NCBI RefSeq assembly: GCF_004358025.1
Contig: NZ_SMTL01000001.1
Coordinates: 1,178,001 to 1,242,000 of the forward strand
Direction: 5' to 3'
Length of the DNA stretch: 64,000 bases
From: Rhizobium deserti
GTDB lineage: Bacteria > Pseudomonadota > Alphaproteobacteria > Rhizobiales > Rhizobiaceae
The first letter of the stretch is position 1; the number at the start of each line of letters is the position of its first letter. A program made the position numbers and the translations under genes. Shown one piece after another: positions 8,954 through 17,466 of the stretch. Under the pieces are notes generated by a model. It was not told where the DNA came from. It worked only from the letters and a program-made list of their open reading frames with translations, and made no database searches.

Positions 8954-8982
8954 AAGTGGCCGGGATGTGCTCCCGACCACTT
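8954..8982 (-). other. Intergenic hairpin between binding-protein and permease genes
   Basis: Two 12-base arms with a single mismatch flank a 5-base loop. Such hairpins in sugar ABC operons commonly stabilise or partly terminate the mRNA, so that the binding protein is made in excess. No T run follows. Confidence 0.5.
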
Positions 8983-9007
8983 CAGAGTCAGACCTAGCGA
9001 TCAAACC

Positions 9008-10264
9008 TTACTTCGCCGCAGCAACGGCTTCCGGCAGGCGCTTCAGCGCCGCATCGGTGGTCAGCTGGCCGTTGAGATGCTGGGTGATGACGTCGAGCAT
9101 GGCTTCCTTGACGGCTGCCGGCTGGGCGTAACCATGGGCGAGCGAGCCCATCAGCGTGCCCTTGGTGGAGGCCTCATTGAGGTCCTTCATGCCTTTCTTG
9201 CCGCAATCGTCGAACTTTTCGTCCGAGATGTCGGTGCGCGCAGGAACGGAACCCTTGACCGTGTTGAAGGCGATCTGGAAGGCCGGATTTTCGACGGCTG
9301 ACGCCATCTTCTGCTGGGCCTTTTCCGCGTCACCGCCGACGTCGAACATCATGAACTGGTCGGCGTTGAACAGAACCGAGCCCTGCGTGCCGGGGAAGCG
9401 GATGCAGACGAAGTCGGTGCCCGGCTTCTTGTTGGCGCGCAGCCATTCGCCCTTCGACCAGTCACCCATTTCCTGGGCGCCGGCCTTGCCTTCGATGACG
9501 AGCGCCGTCGACAGGTTCCATTCGCGGCCGGAAAAGTTCGGGTCGAAATAGGTGCGCAGCTTCGACATGGTGTCGAACACCTTTTTCATCGTGTCGCCGG
9601 ACAGGGCAGCCGGATCGGCATCGAGAACCGCCTTCTTATAGAAATCCGGCCCGCCGGTGGAAAGAACCACGGCTTCCCACAGTGTGCCGTCCTGCCACGG
9701 AACGCCGCCATGGGCGAGCGCGGTAATGCCCTGAGCCTTGAAGGCGTCCAGCAGCGTGATCAGTTCGTCGAGATTGGTCGGCACCTTGCCGCCGGCCTTG
9801 TCGAGAGCTGCCTTGTTGAGCCACAGCCAATTGGTGGAGTGGATGTTAACCGGGGCTGCAACCCAGTGACCTTCATATTTCGAGAAGGCCTGAAGTGCAG
9901 GCGGGATGACCTTGTCCCAGCCTTCCTTGGCGGCCAGATCGTCGAGATTGGCGGCAACGCCCATTTCCGACCAGTCGCGCAGGTCGAAACCGAGCAGTTG
10001 GACTGCCGTTGGCGGGTCGCCGGCGGTGACGCGAGCGCGCAGCGCGGTCATGGCGGCAGAACCTGCACCACCGGCAACCGGCATGTCCTTCCAGGTGACG
10101 CCCTGCTTCTGGAGGTTTTCCTTCAGCACGTTGAGCGCGGCGGCTTCACCACCCGAAGTCCACCAGTGGAGGACTTCAACCTGCTCGGCCGACTTGGCTG
10201 TGCCAGCCACCATGGCGAGCATGGCAGCGCCCGCAGCAAGCTTGCTGATCATACGAATGTTCAT
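9008..10264 (-). CDS. Periplasmic sugar-binding protein, glucose/mannose (GtsA-like) type
   Basis: A 418-residue cluster B solute-binding protein with a signal peptide ending AGTAKSA. The mature start [12 protein letters not shown] and later [15 protein letters not shown] closely recall the GtsA/GltB glucose-binding proteins of Pseudomonas. This is the first gene of the importer operon and has a GGGAGA ribosome site. A palindromic LacI-type operator lies 44 bases upstream of the ATG. Glucose or mannose is the best guess for the ligand; another hexose or a disaccharide remains possible. Confidence 0.9.
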   Translation of the reverse strand: MNIRMISKLAAGAAMLAMVAGTAKSAEQVEVLHWWTSGGEAAALNVLKENLQKQGVTWKDMPVAGGAGSAAMTALRARVTAGDPPTAVQLLGFDLRDWSEMGVAANLDDLAAKEGWDKVIPPALQAFSKYEGHWVAAPVNIHSTNWLWLNKAALDKAGGKVPTNLDELITLLDAFKAQGITALAHGGVPWQDGTLWEAVVLSTGGPDFYKKAVLDADPAALSGDTMKKVFDTMSKLRTYFDPNFSGREWNLSTALVIEGKAGAQEMGDWSKGEWLRANKKPGTDFVCIRFPGTQGSVLFNADQFMMFDVGGDAEKAQQKMASAVENPAFQIAFNTVKGSVPARTDISDEKFDDCGKKGMKDLNEASTKGTLMGSLAHGYAQPAAVKEAMLDVITQHLNGQLTTDAALKRLPEAVAAAK

Positions 10265-10307
10265 TGAGAATCTCCCTTTGCATCCGGGCTCCTCTCCGGA
10301 TATGAAA

Positions 10308-10325
10308 ATTTATAACGATATAAAT
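10308..10325. promoter_or_regulatory. Probable LacI-family operator
   Basis: An 18-bp palindrome with central CG, ATTTATAA-CG-ATATAAAT, with only the innermost pair mismatched. A partial second copy (AACGATATA) lies at 10467-10475 near the regulator start. Both sit in the divergent gap between the importer operon and the LacI gene. Confidence 0.6.
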
Positions 10326-10520
10326 GCCGTTGGTGTCAACCCGGCAGCAAGCAATTTTTAACTTGTCGATAAGGTCGGTTAACAAGCGGAAATGCAGATG
10401 GCATAGGCATTGCAGCGCTTGAGGATGGGCCAGGCAGGCTGAAGGAGCGCTGCATTTCGGGTATGCAACGATATAGGTGAGCAGTTTTCACATTGCTTAC
10501 GAGGACGGGGAGGAAAAGCA

Positions 10521-11576
10521 ATGTCGTCAAAGGGCCTAGAGGAGATAGGCCGGGAAGTGACGAGGCCGGAGCGACGAGGTGACAAGGCGGGCACGGCGGA
10601 CAAGCCCACCCTCAAGACGATCGCCGAACTGACCGGGCTCGCCGTGACAACCGTTTCGCGGGCACTGGCGGATGCGCCCCAGATTGCTCTCGAGACGCGG
10701 CAGCGGGTCCGCCAGGTGGCGGCGGACATCGGTTACTTTCCCGACAGGGCAGCTCAGCGGCTTCGTACGGGACGCACCAATGTGATCAGCCTGGTGCTCG
10801 ACCCGCACGAGGAAATTCTCGGCTACGGTACCTCGATGATCCGCGGCCTGACGGCGTCGTTGCGTGGCACGCCCTATCATCTTGTGATTACGCCGCATTT
10901 TTCCGACACGCCGCCGATCGACCCGGTCCGCCACATTGTCCGCAACCGTATGGCGGACGGTATACTCTTCAGCCGCACGGAACCTTCGGACGAGCGGGTG
11001 AAATTCCTGATGGAACACGATTTTCCCTTTGTCTGCCATGGCCGAACGGAGCTTGCGACCCCTCACCCTTACGTCGACTACGACAACTATGCCTTTGCCT
11101 ACCGGGCGGCGCGCAGCCTGATCACCGCTGGCTGTCGGAAGCTCTACATGATCCTGCCGCCGAACCGCTTCACGTTCGCCCAGCATATGCGCCACGGCTT
11201 CATGACTGCTGTGCGGGAGGAAGGGATCGCTTTCGAGATCGCGCAGGGCATCTCGCTCGACAGCAAGTCCGAGGCGATCCGCGATCATATTGCTGCCCGG
11301 CTCGGTGACGCCGCCCCCCCCGACGGCTTCATCTGCGGCGGCGAAGTTTCGGCCATGGCGGTGATGTCGGCCTCCCACGATCTCGGGCTGCGGGTCGGCC
11401 GTGACGTGCGGCTGGTCGCCAAGCAGACGTCCGGCCTGTTCGACCAGATGCGGCCGCGCATCGAAACGATCTACGAGGATCTGTCGCAAGCCGGGCAGAT
11501 AATGGCGGCATTGCTGCTGAAACGCATCGCCGGTGGCGCGCCGGTGAACGAACTTCAGGCGCTGCAGACTGTCTGA
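10521..11576 (+). CDS. LacI family transcriptional regulator (AglR-like)
   Basis: A 351-residue repressor. After about 25 extra N-terminal residues the helix-turn-helix reads TLKTIAELTGLAVTTVSRAL, followed by the hinge and a periplasmic-binding-protein-like effector domain. It is divergent from the sugar ABC operon, with palindromic sites in the 256-base gap, so it most likely represses that operon and itself until the sugar is bound. The start has a GAGGAAA ribosome site. Confidence 0.92.
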   Translation: MSSKGLEEIGREVTRPERRGDKAGTADKPTLKTIAELTGLAVTTVSRALADAPQIALETRQRVRQVAADIGYFPDRAAQRLRTGRTNVISLVLDPHEEILGYGTSMIRGLTASLRGTPYHLVITPHFSDTPPIDPVRHIVRNRMADGILFSRTEPSDERVKFLMEHDFPFVCHGRTELATPHPYVDYDNYAFAYRAARSLITAGCRKLYMILPPNRFTFAQHMRHGFMTAVREEGIAFEIAQGISLDSKSEAIRDHIAARLGDAAPPDGFICGGEVSAMAVMSASHDLGLRVGRDVRLVAKQTSGLFDQMRPRIETIYEDLSQAGQIMAALLLKRIAGGAPVNELQALQTV

Positions 11577-11603
11577 GCTGACCGCAGCCAGCCCGCCGAA
11601 TGC

Positions 11604-11637
11604 AAAAAGCCTCTCGTGAAAACACGAGAGGCTTTTT
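11604..11637. terminator. Bidirectional rho-independent terminator
   Basis: A perfect 15-bp stem including A/T flanks (core GCCTCTCGTG) with an AAAA loop. A-run on one side and T-run on the other make it work for both the LacI gene and the DUF1236 gene that converge on it. Confidence 0.9.
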
Positions 11638-11659
11638 GTTTGCCTTGGATGTGGCGGTA

Positions 11660-12058
11660 TTAGTTGATGACCTGCACGACCTTGCGGGACTGCGGCTCAA
11701 CGATGACGCGCTGCTGGTTGACCACGGTGTAGGAGTATTTCGGGTTCTGCGGCACCGGCGTCAGGACGACGGTTTCCGGAACGGCACGGCCGACGGCGAT
11801 CGGCTCCTGTACAACGACGGACTGCTGCATCGGCTGTTCCTGGACATAGGTGACAACTTCGCGCGGCGGAGGATCGATTGCACCGCCGGCAACAGCGCCG
11901 ACAACAGCGCCAACGCCTGCGCCGATCGGGCCGCCGACGATAGCGCCGGTCGCGGCACCGCCGAGCATGCCGGTGGCAGCGCCGTTACCTTCTTGTGCAA
12001 AAGCGCCGGTGGCAGCAGCGATACCCATGGCGGCGGATAGAATGATGATCTTCTTCAT
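11660..12058 (-). CDS. Secreted DUF1236-like protein with glycine-rich segment
   Basis: A 132-residue protein with a clear signal peptide (MKKIIILSAAM to AFA). A Gly/Ala-rich stretch at about 25-60 is of the glycine-zipper kind. The C-terminal part, NPKYSYTVVNQQRVIVEP, fits DUF1236 proteins of Rhizobiales. The ATG at 12058 is preceded by an AAGGAG-type ribosome site. An exact EcfG-type promoter starts 30 bases upstream, so it is likely a stress-induced envelope protein. Its function is unknown. Confidence 0.82.
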   Translation of the reverse strand: MKKIIILSAAMGIAAATGAFAQEGNGAATGMLGGAATGAIVGGPIGAGVGAVVGAVAGGAIDPPPREVVTYVQEQPMQQSVVVQEPIAVGRAVPETVVLTPVPQNPKYSYTVVNQQRVIVEPQSRKVVQVIN

Positions 12059-12087
12059 TGTCTTCTCCTTGGTTGTATTGGTGCGAC

Positions 12088-12112
12088 AACGGGCAGGAAG
12101 AAAACAGGTTCC
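12088..12112 (-). promoter_or_regulatory. EcfG-type stress promoter for the DUF1236 protein
   Basis: Minus strand: GGAAC (12108-12112), 16 bases, CGTT (12088-12091), an exact consensus match. Confidence 0.75.
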
Positions 12113-12124
12113 GGCTAGGGACTT

Positions 12125-12148
12125 AGGTCTGGCGCAGCCGCCAGACCT
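12125..12148 (-). terminator. Hairpin after tctA
   Basis: A perfect 10-bp stem (AGGTCTGGCG) with a 4-base loop lies 47 bases after the tctA stop and just before the next promoter. The T run is missing, so termination is only likely. Confidence 0.45.
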
Positions 12149-12194
12149 ATAACATCGACGTTGGACAAAGGGCGCACAGCGGAGCCGCCCGGTC

Positions 12195-13703
12195 TCACTC
12201 CTCGTCCTGGAACACCACTTCGCGCTTGGCCTTGACGCTTGGCAAGAAGACGACGACGAGGACGAGGGCGGCGACGAACAGCAGGCCGGCGCTGATCGGA
12301 CGGCTGATGAAGGTGGTCGCATCGCCGCGCGACAGGATCATCGCCCGCCGCAGGTTTTCCTCGAGGAGCGGCCCCAGCACGAAGCCGAGCAGAAGCGGCG
12401 CCGGCTCGCAGCGCAGCTTGACCAGCAGGTAGCCGATAAGCCCGAAGAAGGCCACCGAATAGAGGTCGTAGACGTTCGAGTTGACGCTGTAGACCCCGAT
12501 CGAGCAGAAGGCCATGATGATCGGAAACAGTATGTAATAAGGGATTGTCAGCAGCTTCACCCACAGCCCGATCAGCGGCAGGTTGAGGATCACCAGCATC
12601 AGATTGCCGATCCACATGGAGGCGATGATGCCCCAAAACAGCGCCGGCTGTTCGATGGCGACATTCGGCCCTGGCACAATGCCCTGGATGATCATTGCGC
12701 CGATCATCAGCGCCATGACCGGATTGGCCGGGATGCCCAGCGTCAGGAGCGGGATGAAGGATGTCTGGGCACCGGCATTGTTGGCGGATTCCGGACCTGC
12801 CACGCCGGCAATCGCACCATGGCCGAACTCTTCCGGATGCTTGGAAACCTTCTTCTCCACCGTATAGGACGCGAAGGCGGCCAGAATGGCACCGCCGCCG
12901 GGAAGAATGCCGAGGATCGAGCCGATCGCCGTGCCGCGCAGAACCGGGCCGACCATCTGGCGGAAATCATCCCGGGTCGGCATCAGCCCGTGAACCTTGG
13001 CCATTAGCACGGTGCGCGTTTTCTCACTTTCGAGATTGCGGAGGATTTCGGCAATGCCGAAGACACCTACGGCCACGGCGACAAAATTCAAGCCGTCGGC
13101 ATATTCGCTGATACCGAGATTGAACCGCGGCGCGCCGGTATAGATGTCGGTTCCGACAAGCCCGAGCAGCAGGCCGAGCGACACCATGGCCAGCGCCTTG
13201 ACGATCGAGCCGTGTGCCAATGCGATGGACGAAACGAGACCGACGACCATCAGCGAGAAATATTCGGCGGCGCCGAACTTGAGCGCGATCGCCGTCAGGG
13301 GCGGCGCGAATATCGCCACGAGGAAGGTGGATACGGTGCCGGCAAAGAACGAGCCTATGGCGGCAATGGCGAGCGCTGCCCCTGCTCGGCCCTTGCGGGC
13401 CATCTGGTAGCCGTCCAGCGCCGTGACGGCGGAGGAGGATTCGCCCGGCATATTGATGAGGATGGCCGTGGTCGAGCCGCCATATTGGGCGCCGTAATAA
13501 ATGCCCGACAGCATGATCAGCGACGAGACGGGCTCGAGCTGGAAGGTGATCGGCAGGAGCATGGCGATCGTCGCCGTGGCGCCGATCCCGGGCAGCACAC
13601 CGATCAGGGTGCCGAGCAGGACGCCGATCAGGCAGAAGAACAGGTTTTCGAGCGAGGCGGCGGTGGCAAAGCCGAGCGCGAGGTTACTGAAGAGATCCAT
13701 CAA
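12195..13703 (-). CDS. tctA: Tripartite tricarboxylate transporter large membrane subunit TctA
   Basis: A 502-residue, very hydrophobic protein with about eleven to twelve helices. It shows the TctA glycine-rich motif GVLPGIGATATIAML near residue 37 and a second GILPGGGAILAAFASY segment. With TctB it forms the proton- or sodium-driven channel that takes ligand from the TctC binding protein. It starts 7 bases after the tctB stop and is last in tctCBA. Confidence 0.95.
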   Translation of the reverse strand: MMDLFSNLALGFATAASLENLFFCLIGVLLGTLIGVLPGIGATATIAMLLPITFQLEPVSSLIMLSGIYYGAQYGGSTTAILINMPGESSSAVTALDGYQMARKGRAGAALAIAAIGSFFAGTVSTFLVAIFAPPLTAIALKFGAAEYFSLMVVGLVSSIALAHGSIVKALAMVSLGLLLGLVGTDIYTGAPRFNLGISEYADGLNFVAVAVGVFGIAEILRNLESEKTRTVLMAKVHGLMPTRDDFRQMVGPVLRGTAIGSILGILPGGGAILAAFASYTVEKKVSKHPEEFGHGAIAGVAGPESANNAGAQTSFIPLLTLGIPANPVMALMIGAMIIQGIVPGPNVAIEQPALFWGIIASMWIGNLMLVILNLPLIGLWVKLLTIPYYILFPIIMAFCSIGVYSVNSNVYDLYSVAFFGLIGYLLVKLRCEPAPLLLGFVLGPLLEENLRRAMILSRGDATTFISRPISAGLLFVAALVLVVVFLPSVKAKREVVFQDEE

Positions 13704-13710
13704 TCAAACC

Positions 13711-14172
13711 TCATAGACCGAGCCATGGACCGAACCGCTGGAACGGCAGGCCGAGACCATAGCTGAAAACAAGAACCGAAAATGCCGTGAGCGCTGCCGA
13801 CAGGATGAGCGCGGAAAGCGGCTTCATCTTGTGCGAGGCGAACGCGGCAACCAGCGCAGAAATGAAGATCGACGGCACAAAGCCGAGCCCTTGCACCGTC
13901 AGGCCGAAAATGATGGGCGCCGGGAGAATGAAAAGCATGCCGCGCCAGGCAATGGCACCCATCGGCTCGCCTTCGACGCGCAGCGACTGGACGAGGATGA
14001 TCGCGCCAAACAGCATCAGCGCGCAGGACAGGATGAAGGGGAAATAGCCAGGCCCCATGCGCAGCGCCGTTCCGAGCTCCAGCTCAAACGACTGATAAGC
14101 AAACCAGAGCCCCGTCGCCACGAGCAGCAGCCCGCAAATAAGATTGGTGGTGTCGACTTTCGATGAATTCAT
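13711..14172 (-). CDS. tctB: Tripartite tricarboxylate transporter small membrane subunit TctB
   Basis: A 153-residue protein with four predicted helices, the usual size and form of TctB. The ATG at 14172 has GGGGA upstream and gives MNSSKVDTTN; the longer open frame lacks a ribosome site. It lies between tctC and tctA. Some 126 bases separate it from the tctC stop. Confidence 0.9.
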   Translation of the reverse strand: MNSSKVDTTNLICGLLLVATGLWFAYQSFELELGTALRMGPGYFPFILSCALMLFGAIILVQSLRVEGEPMGAIAWRGMLFILPAPIIFGLTVQGLGFVPSIFISALVAAFASHKMKPLSALILSAALTAFSVLVFSYGLGLPFQRFGPWLGL

Positions 14173-14298
14173 GATGTCCCCGTTGAAATGGAGGAGCGTT
14201 GCGACCGTATCCGAAGGAACGGGGCCAACCCCCTCCAGCCGAAAGGCCAAAGGGGGCGAGCTTCTTCAGCTAAACACGGCGTTCCCGACGCAACCTGA

Positions 14299-15282
14299 TC
14301 AGTCCGCGTATTGACCGGCGGCCTGGATGACCGGCTTCCAACGCGCGATCTCACCTTCGAGCTTCGCCTTCAGGGCTTCCGGCGTCGCATCGCTGTCCGA
14401 CGATGGCTTGGTGCCGAGTTCCGCGAAACGGGCGGCGACGTTCTGGTCCTTCAGGGCGACCTTGAGCGACTTGGTGAGCTTTTCCGTCGCCTCCTTCGGC
14501 GTACCCTTCGGCACATAAACACCATGCCAGATACCGACGCTCATGTCGGGCATTCCGGCTTCCTTCACCGTGGGCAGGTCCTTCAGCACGTCGAGCCGCT
14601 CGGCGGAGGTCACCGCATAGGCCTTGATCGTTCCGCCCTGGATCTGCTTCGTCGTATTGGTGGTCTGGTCGCACATGATATCCACCTGGCCGCCGAGAAG
14701 GTCGGTCATGGCGGGGCCGGTTCCCTTGTAGGGCACGGTGACGAGGGGCGTCTGAATGGAGCTCATGAACAGCATCCCGCATAGATGCGAGGCTGCGCCG
14801 ATACCGGCATTGGCGACCGTGACCTTGTCCTTGTTGGCCTTGGCGTAATCCACCAGCCCCTTGAGGTCGGTGGCTTCCATATCCTTGCGGGCAACAATGG
14901 TCATCGGTACGTCGGTGACGAGGCCAACATAATCGAAATCCTTGAGCGTATCGTAGGCGAGCTTGCGGTATAGCGTGGCGCTGGTCGCCATGCCGATATG
15001 GTGCAGCAGGATCGTATAGCCGTCCGCCTGCGCCTTGGCGACGCGACCGGCACCAAGCGTTCCACCGGCGCCGCCGACATTTTCGACGACGATCTGCTGG
15101 CCGAGGTCCTTGGACATAGACTCCGCAACAAGACGAGCAACCGTATCGGTCGGGCCGCCGGCCGCAAACGGTACGACCATGGTGATCTGCCGTTCAGGAT
15201 AACCGGCTGCACCAGCCGATGCGGAAAACAGCGAGAGTGCGGCAAGAGCGGTTGCGCCAATAAGGGCGTTCAGGGTTTTCAT
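14299..15282 (-). CDS. tctC: Tricarboxylate-binding periplasmic protein TctC (Bug family)
   Basis: A 327-residue extracytoplasmic binding protein with a signal peptide (MKTLNALIGAT to AGAAG). The mature start YPERQITMVVPFAAGGPTD is characteristic of Bug/TctC receptors. The ATG at 15282 has GGAGGA upstream. Ligands of this family are usually citrate or other carboxylates. The DctB/DctD-like pair nearby is the likely regulator. Confidence 0.94.
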   Translation of the reverse strand: MKTLNALIGATALAALSLFSASAGAAGYPERQITMVVPFAAGGPTDTVARLVAESMSKDLGQQIVVENVGGAGGTLGAGRVAKAQADGYTILLHHIGMATSATLYRKLAYDTLKDFDYVGLVTDVPMTIVARKDMEATDLKGLVDYAKANKDKVTVANAGIGAASHLCGMLFMSSIQTPLVTVPYKGTGPAMTDLLGGQVDIMCDQTTNTTKQIQGGTIKAYAVTSAERLDVLKDLPTVKEAGMPDMSVGIWHGVYVPKGTPKEATEKLTKSLKVALKDQNVAARFAELGTKPSSDSDATPEALKAKLEGEIARWKPVIQAAGQYAD

Positions 15283-15455
15283 CGAGCTCCTCCAGGATGA
15301 ACAACAGGGAACCGGCACATTCTCCCCCGCGCCGGCAGGAAGGCCATTTGCGGCCCGCGACAAAGCGGGTGCAATCACCGCAGGGGCTGGGAGGAAGCTT
15401 TTCTTACAATGCCGCATTGCAGCATGGGTGGATAAGGGAACATTACCGTCGAACG

Positions 15456-15475
15456 GCGGGTGGATTTCCACCCGC
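15456..15475. promoter_or_regulatory. Inverted repeat upstream of tctC, possible activator site
   Basis: Perfect 8-base arms GCGGGTGG / CCACCCGC around ATTT, about 175-195 bases upstream of tctC. This is a typical distance for an NtrC-type enhancer. A second dyad (CAATGC-C-GCATTG) lies at 15408-15420. I could not find a convincing -24/-12 sigma-54 element between them and tctC. Confidence 0.4.
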
Positions 15476-15536
15476 AGGCACGGCGGAGCCTGAAGCTGGA
15501 CTTTCGAAGAAAGTGCCGAGCCTGCGATATGAGACA

Positions 15537-15924
15537 CTACGTTTTGACCTGGGCAAGCTGCCGGTCGAAATCGGTAGGATCGAAATAATCGCGCCAGAAA
15601 GTGATGACGCCGTTGTCGATGGTCAGCGTTCCCATGACCGGCAAGGTAATCGTGTCGCCATCCTGATGCCGGAAAACATCGACCCGTTCATTCAGCACCA
15701 CATTTCCCGATACGGCGATCTGCGTCACTTTCTAGTCGACGGTGAAGACCGTGCCGACACCGAAGTCCTGATGGAACTTGGGACATTGTCGCGCCCGCGA
15801 TATCGGGAAAAGGCACATTGTCGTAAAGAACGTCGTCGGAAAGCATGAGGAGAGCATCTTCTATGCGATTGGCATTCCAGTGCGCGAAGAAGGCTTGAGC
15901 GATTTCGAGAGGGTCGGCAGCCAT
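15537..15924 (-). pseudogene. Decayed limonene-1,2-epoxide hydrolase/SnoaL-like gene
   Basis: Read through three frames, the sequence gives one LEH-like protein of about 128 residues. The first part runs from MAADPLEIAQAFFAHWN to PFPDIAG, the middle KFHQDFGVGTVFTVD is in a second frame, and the last part VTQIAVSGNVVLNERVDVF to the end continues after an in-frame TAG (15732-15734) where the family has Trp. At least one net frameshift and one nonsense change are needed. The N-terminal start has no intact product, so the gene is dead unless sequence errors explain it. Confidence 0.75.
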
Positions 15925-16086
15925 GATGGTTCCTATGTTGATGGTGGGCTGGAGGGCCTGACAGACGCAATATGGCTTGGAAGGTTCATCATGATTAGCG
16001 ACAGTTGGCGCGCGATATCTTCAATGATTGCTTGAAGGTCCGTCTTCACGCCTGCAGGGCTGGCCGCTCCGAGGTTCGCGACGAGG

Positions 16087-17466
16087 TCATGACCGGCTAG
16101 CTTGCTCATCCTCCCAAGGCCCGTCGAAGGCCAGCAGTTTCTTGTCCAGGCCGTGCTTCTGCATCTTCTCGTAAAGCGTCTTGCGCGAGATGCCGAGCGA
16201 CTCGTAGACGGGCCGAAGCGCACCGCCGTGGGCGGCGATCTCTCCGGCGATGATGCTGCGCTCGTAGGCCGCCACCTTGTCGGCGAGCCGGCCGGCGGCC
16301 TCTTTCGCATTGGCGCCCGTTTCTCCCGGTTTGGGATCAAGGCCGAGCACCAGCCGGTCGGAGGCGTTGCGCAGCTCGCGCACATTTCCCGGCCAGTCCC
16401 GCTGGGCGATGCCGGCCATGACGTCGGCGGGCACTTCCATATCCTCGCGTCCATAGCGCGCCGATGCCTCCCGAACGAGTTGCAGAAACAGGAGCGGGAT
16501 ATCGGGCCGGCGTTGCGAAAGCGATGGCACGTGAATGGTTGCGACATTGAGCCGGTAGAAGAGGTCGGCGCGAAAACGGCCCGCCGCCACCTCCGCCTCC
16601 AGATCAACCTTGCTGGTGGCGATGAAGCGCACGTCGAGCGGCACCGTTTCGTTGGAGCCGAGCCGGGTGATCACCCTTTCCTGCAGCACGCGCAGGAACT
16701 TCGCCTGCAGGTCGAAGGGCATGGAGCCGATCTCGTCCAGCAGGATCGTGCCGCCCCGCCCATGCTCGAATTTCCCGTAACGCGGCCGCAGGGCGCCTGG
16801 AAAGGCGCCGGCCTCATGGCCGAACAATTCGCTTTCAATGAGGTTTTCCGGAAGCGCGGCGCAGTTGATGGCGATGAACGGTTTGGTGGCGCGGGGGCTG
16901 ACATCGTGAAGCGCACGCGCCACGACCTCCTTGCCGGCGCCCGTATCGCCGATGATCAGCGTATCGGCATCCGTCGCGCCGATCGCCCTGATGCGGTAGC
17001 GCAGATCCACCATAACCTGCGTGCGGCCCGGCAACCGGGCCTCCAGGTCATCCCGCTTGCCGGCCACGGCGCGCAGGCGACGGTTTTCCATGACGAGGCC
17101 GCGGCGATCGAGCGCCCGGCGGATGACGCCAGCCAGATGCTGTGGGGTGAACGGTTTTTCCAGGAAGTCATAAGCGCCTTCGCGCATGGCCTTCACCGCA
17201 AGCTGTACATCGCCATGACCCGTGACCAGGATGACTGGGATCTCCGCATCCAGTTCGCGGATGCGTTGCAGCAGCGTCATGCCGTCGAGGCCCGGCATGC
17301 GGATATCGCTGACGACGACGCCGTCGAAGCCAAAGCCGCTCAATTCCAGCACATGGTCGGCGCTGGCAAAGGTCTGGACCTCGAGGCCGAACAGTTCCAG
17401 TGCCTGCGCTGTGGACCGGCGCAGCTCCTCCTCGTCGTCCACCAGCAGGACCCTCTGGCCGCTCAT
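16087..17466 (-). CDS. dctD: Sigma-54-dependent response regulator, DctD-like
   Basis: A 459-residue NtrC-family activator. The receiver domain has Asp54 in VVSDIRMPG. An AAA+ domain carries Walker A GDTGAGKE and the sigma-54 contact loop in the form GAFPGA rather than GAFTGA. A Fis-type helix-turn-helix ends the protein (SLGISRKTLYEKM). The P in the loop is, as I recall, also found in rhizobial DctD. It overlaps the kinase gene by 4 bases. Given the neighbours, tctCBA is a more likely target than dctA, so the symbol marks the family only. Confidence 0.88.
   Translation of the reverse strand: MSGQRVLLVDDEEELRRSTAQALELFGLEVQTFASADHVLELSGFGFDGVVVSDIRMPGLDGMTLLQRIRELDAEIPVILVTGHGDVQLAVKAMREGAYDFLEKPFTPQHLAGVIRRALDRRGLVMENRRLRAVAGKRDDLEARLPGRTQVMVDLRYRIRAIGATDADTLIIGDTGAGKEVVARALHDVSPRATKPFIAINCAALPENLIESELFGHEAGAFPGALRPRYGKFEHGRGGTILLDEIGSMPFDLQAKFLRVLQERVITRLGSNETVPLDVRFIATSKVDLEAEVAAGRFRADLFYRLNVATIHVPSLSQRRPDIPLLFLQLVREASARYGREDMEVPADVMAGIAQRDWPGNVRELRNASDRLVLGLDPKPGETGANAKEAAGRLADKVAAYERSIIAGEIAAHGGALRPVYESLGISRKTLYEKMQKHGLDKKLLAFDGPWEDEQASRS

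Noticed and set aside
15283-15536. Sigma-54 -24/-12 promoter before tctC
   Set aside because: GG-N10-GC pairs occur but lack the rest of the consensus (TGGCAC, TTGCA).
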